DNA from: Deltaproteobacteria bacterium
GTDB taxonomy: Bacteria; Desulfobacterota; Desulfobulbia; Desulfobulbales; Desulfobulbaceae
Reading direction: 5' to 3'
NCBI GenBank assembly: GCA_013151365.1
Contig: JAADIK010000004.1
Location: forward strand, 1-18,299
Length of the DNA: 18,299 nucleotides
Position 1 is the first letter of the stretch. Each line of letters begins with the position of its first letter. The position numbers and the translations under genes are program-made. Positions 18,209 through 18,299 of the stretch are shown here, piece by piece. The notes beneath the pieces are model-generated. The model was given only the letters and a program-made list of their open reading frames with translations, made no database searches and was not told the origin of the DNA.

Positions 18209-18299
18209 GAATAGAACCTTGAGCCTGAGGAGACGGAAAGATGGCAAAGGAAAAGTTTGAGCGGACAAAACCGCATGCCAACGTAGGCACGATCGGACA
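18209..18299 (+). repeat. 91-bp direct repeat, copy 2 (tuf leader and 5' end)
   Basis: This is identical to 852-942. It begins 3 nt after the fusA stop codon, includes 32 nt before the second tuf start codon, and is cut by the window edge at the same base where the first tuf copy loses its frame. Confidence 0.95.
18241..18299 (+). CDS. tufA: Elongation factor Tu, second copy, 5' end only
   Basis: The ATG at 18241 lies 34 nt after the fusA stop codon, with GAGGAG (18227-18232) 8 nt upstream. The visible residues MAKEKFERTKPHANVGTIG equal those of the first copy, including the unusual Ala in PHANVG. The window ends two bases into the first His codon of the P-loop. This is the tufA position in the str operon. 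Whether it is intact cannot be seen. Confidence 0.93.
   Translation, partial: MAKEKFERTKPHANVGTIG

Overview
The window is a highly conserved translation and transcription gene block on one strand, consisting of the tRNA-tufB unit, the secE-nusG and rplKAJL-rpoBC (beta) region, and the rpsL-rpsG-fusA-tuf (str) operon. Every supported gene is on the plus strand. The moderately GC-rich sequence, proteobacterial-type RpoB and RpoC lengths and insertions, and the tuf-rpmG-trnW-secE-nusG gene order suggest a Desulfobacterota (former Deltaproteobacteria) genome, perhaps near Desulfobulbales. That placement is an inference from protein resemblance and was not tested by search.

Layout. Positions 1-92 hold the tail of an unidentified gene, followed by an intrinsic terminator (151-181) and a promoter (236-263). 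Four tRNA genes follow (Thr-TGT, Tyr-GTA, Gly-TCC, Thr-GGT at 277-815), the same set and order as thrU-tyrU-glyT-thrT upstream of tufB in E. coli. The tufB copy (884-2066) is broken in its P-loop by an apparent 8-nt deletion. Next come rpmG (2157-2306), tRNA-Trp between two ~73-bp direct repeats, secE, nusG, rplK and rplA. A 413-nt gap then carries several T-tailed hairpins and an L10-type leader before rplJ and rplL. Strong hairpins lie before rpoB and between rpoB and rpoC. A near-consensus promoter (14804-14832) starts rpsL and rpsG. A 331-nt gap with a possible promoter precedes fusA, and the first 59 nt of a second tuf gene end the window.

The products work together. RpoB and RpoC form the RNA polymerase core, and NusG links that polymerase to ribosomes. 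L11, L1, L10 and L7/L12 build the factor-binding side of the large subunit. S12 and S7 belong to the decoding subunit. EF-Tu and EF-G are the GTPases that use this factor-binding region, and the tRNAs are EF-Tu ligands. SecE is a translocon subunit.

I see no new defence, mobile or metabolic system. The points that deserve checking are these: (1) the tufB frameshift lies exactly where the window-terminal 91-bp tuf repeat ends, which points to an assembly junction; (2) the EF-G has unusual residues at both tips of domain IV, including Asp in place of the translocation histidine; (3) there are terminator-like hairpins inside units normally thought of as continuous (tRNA-Thr/tRNA-Tyr, rplL/rpoB, rpoB/rpoC); (4) direct repeats flank tRNA-Trp; and (5) the rplJ leader is recognisable.
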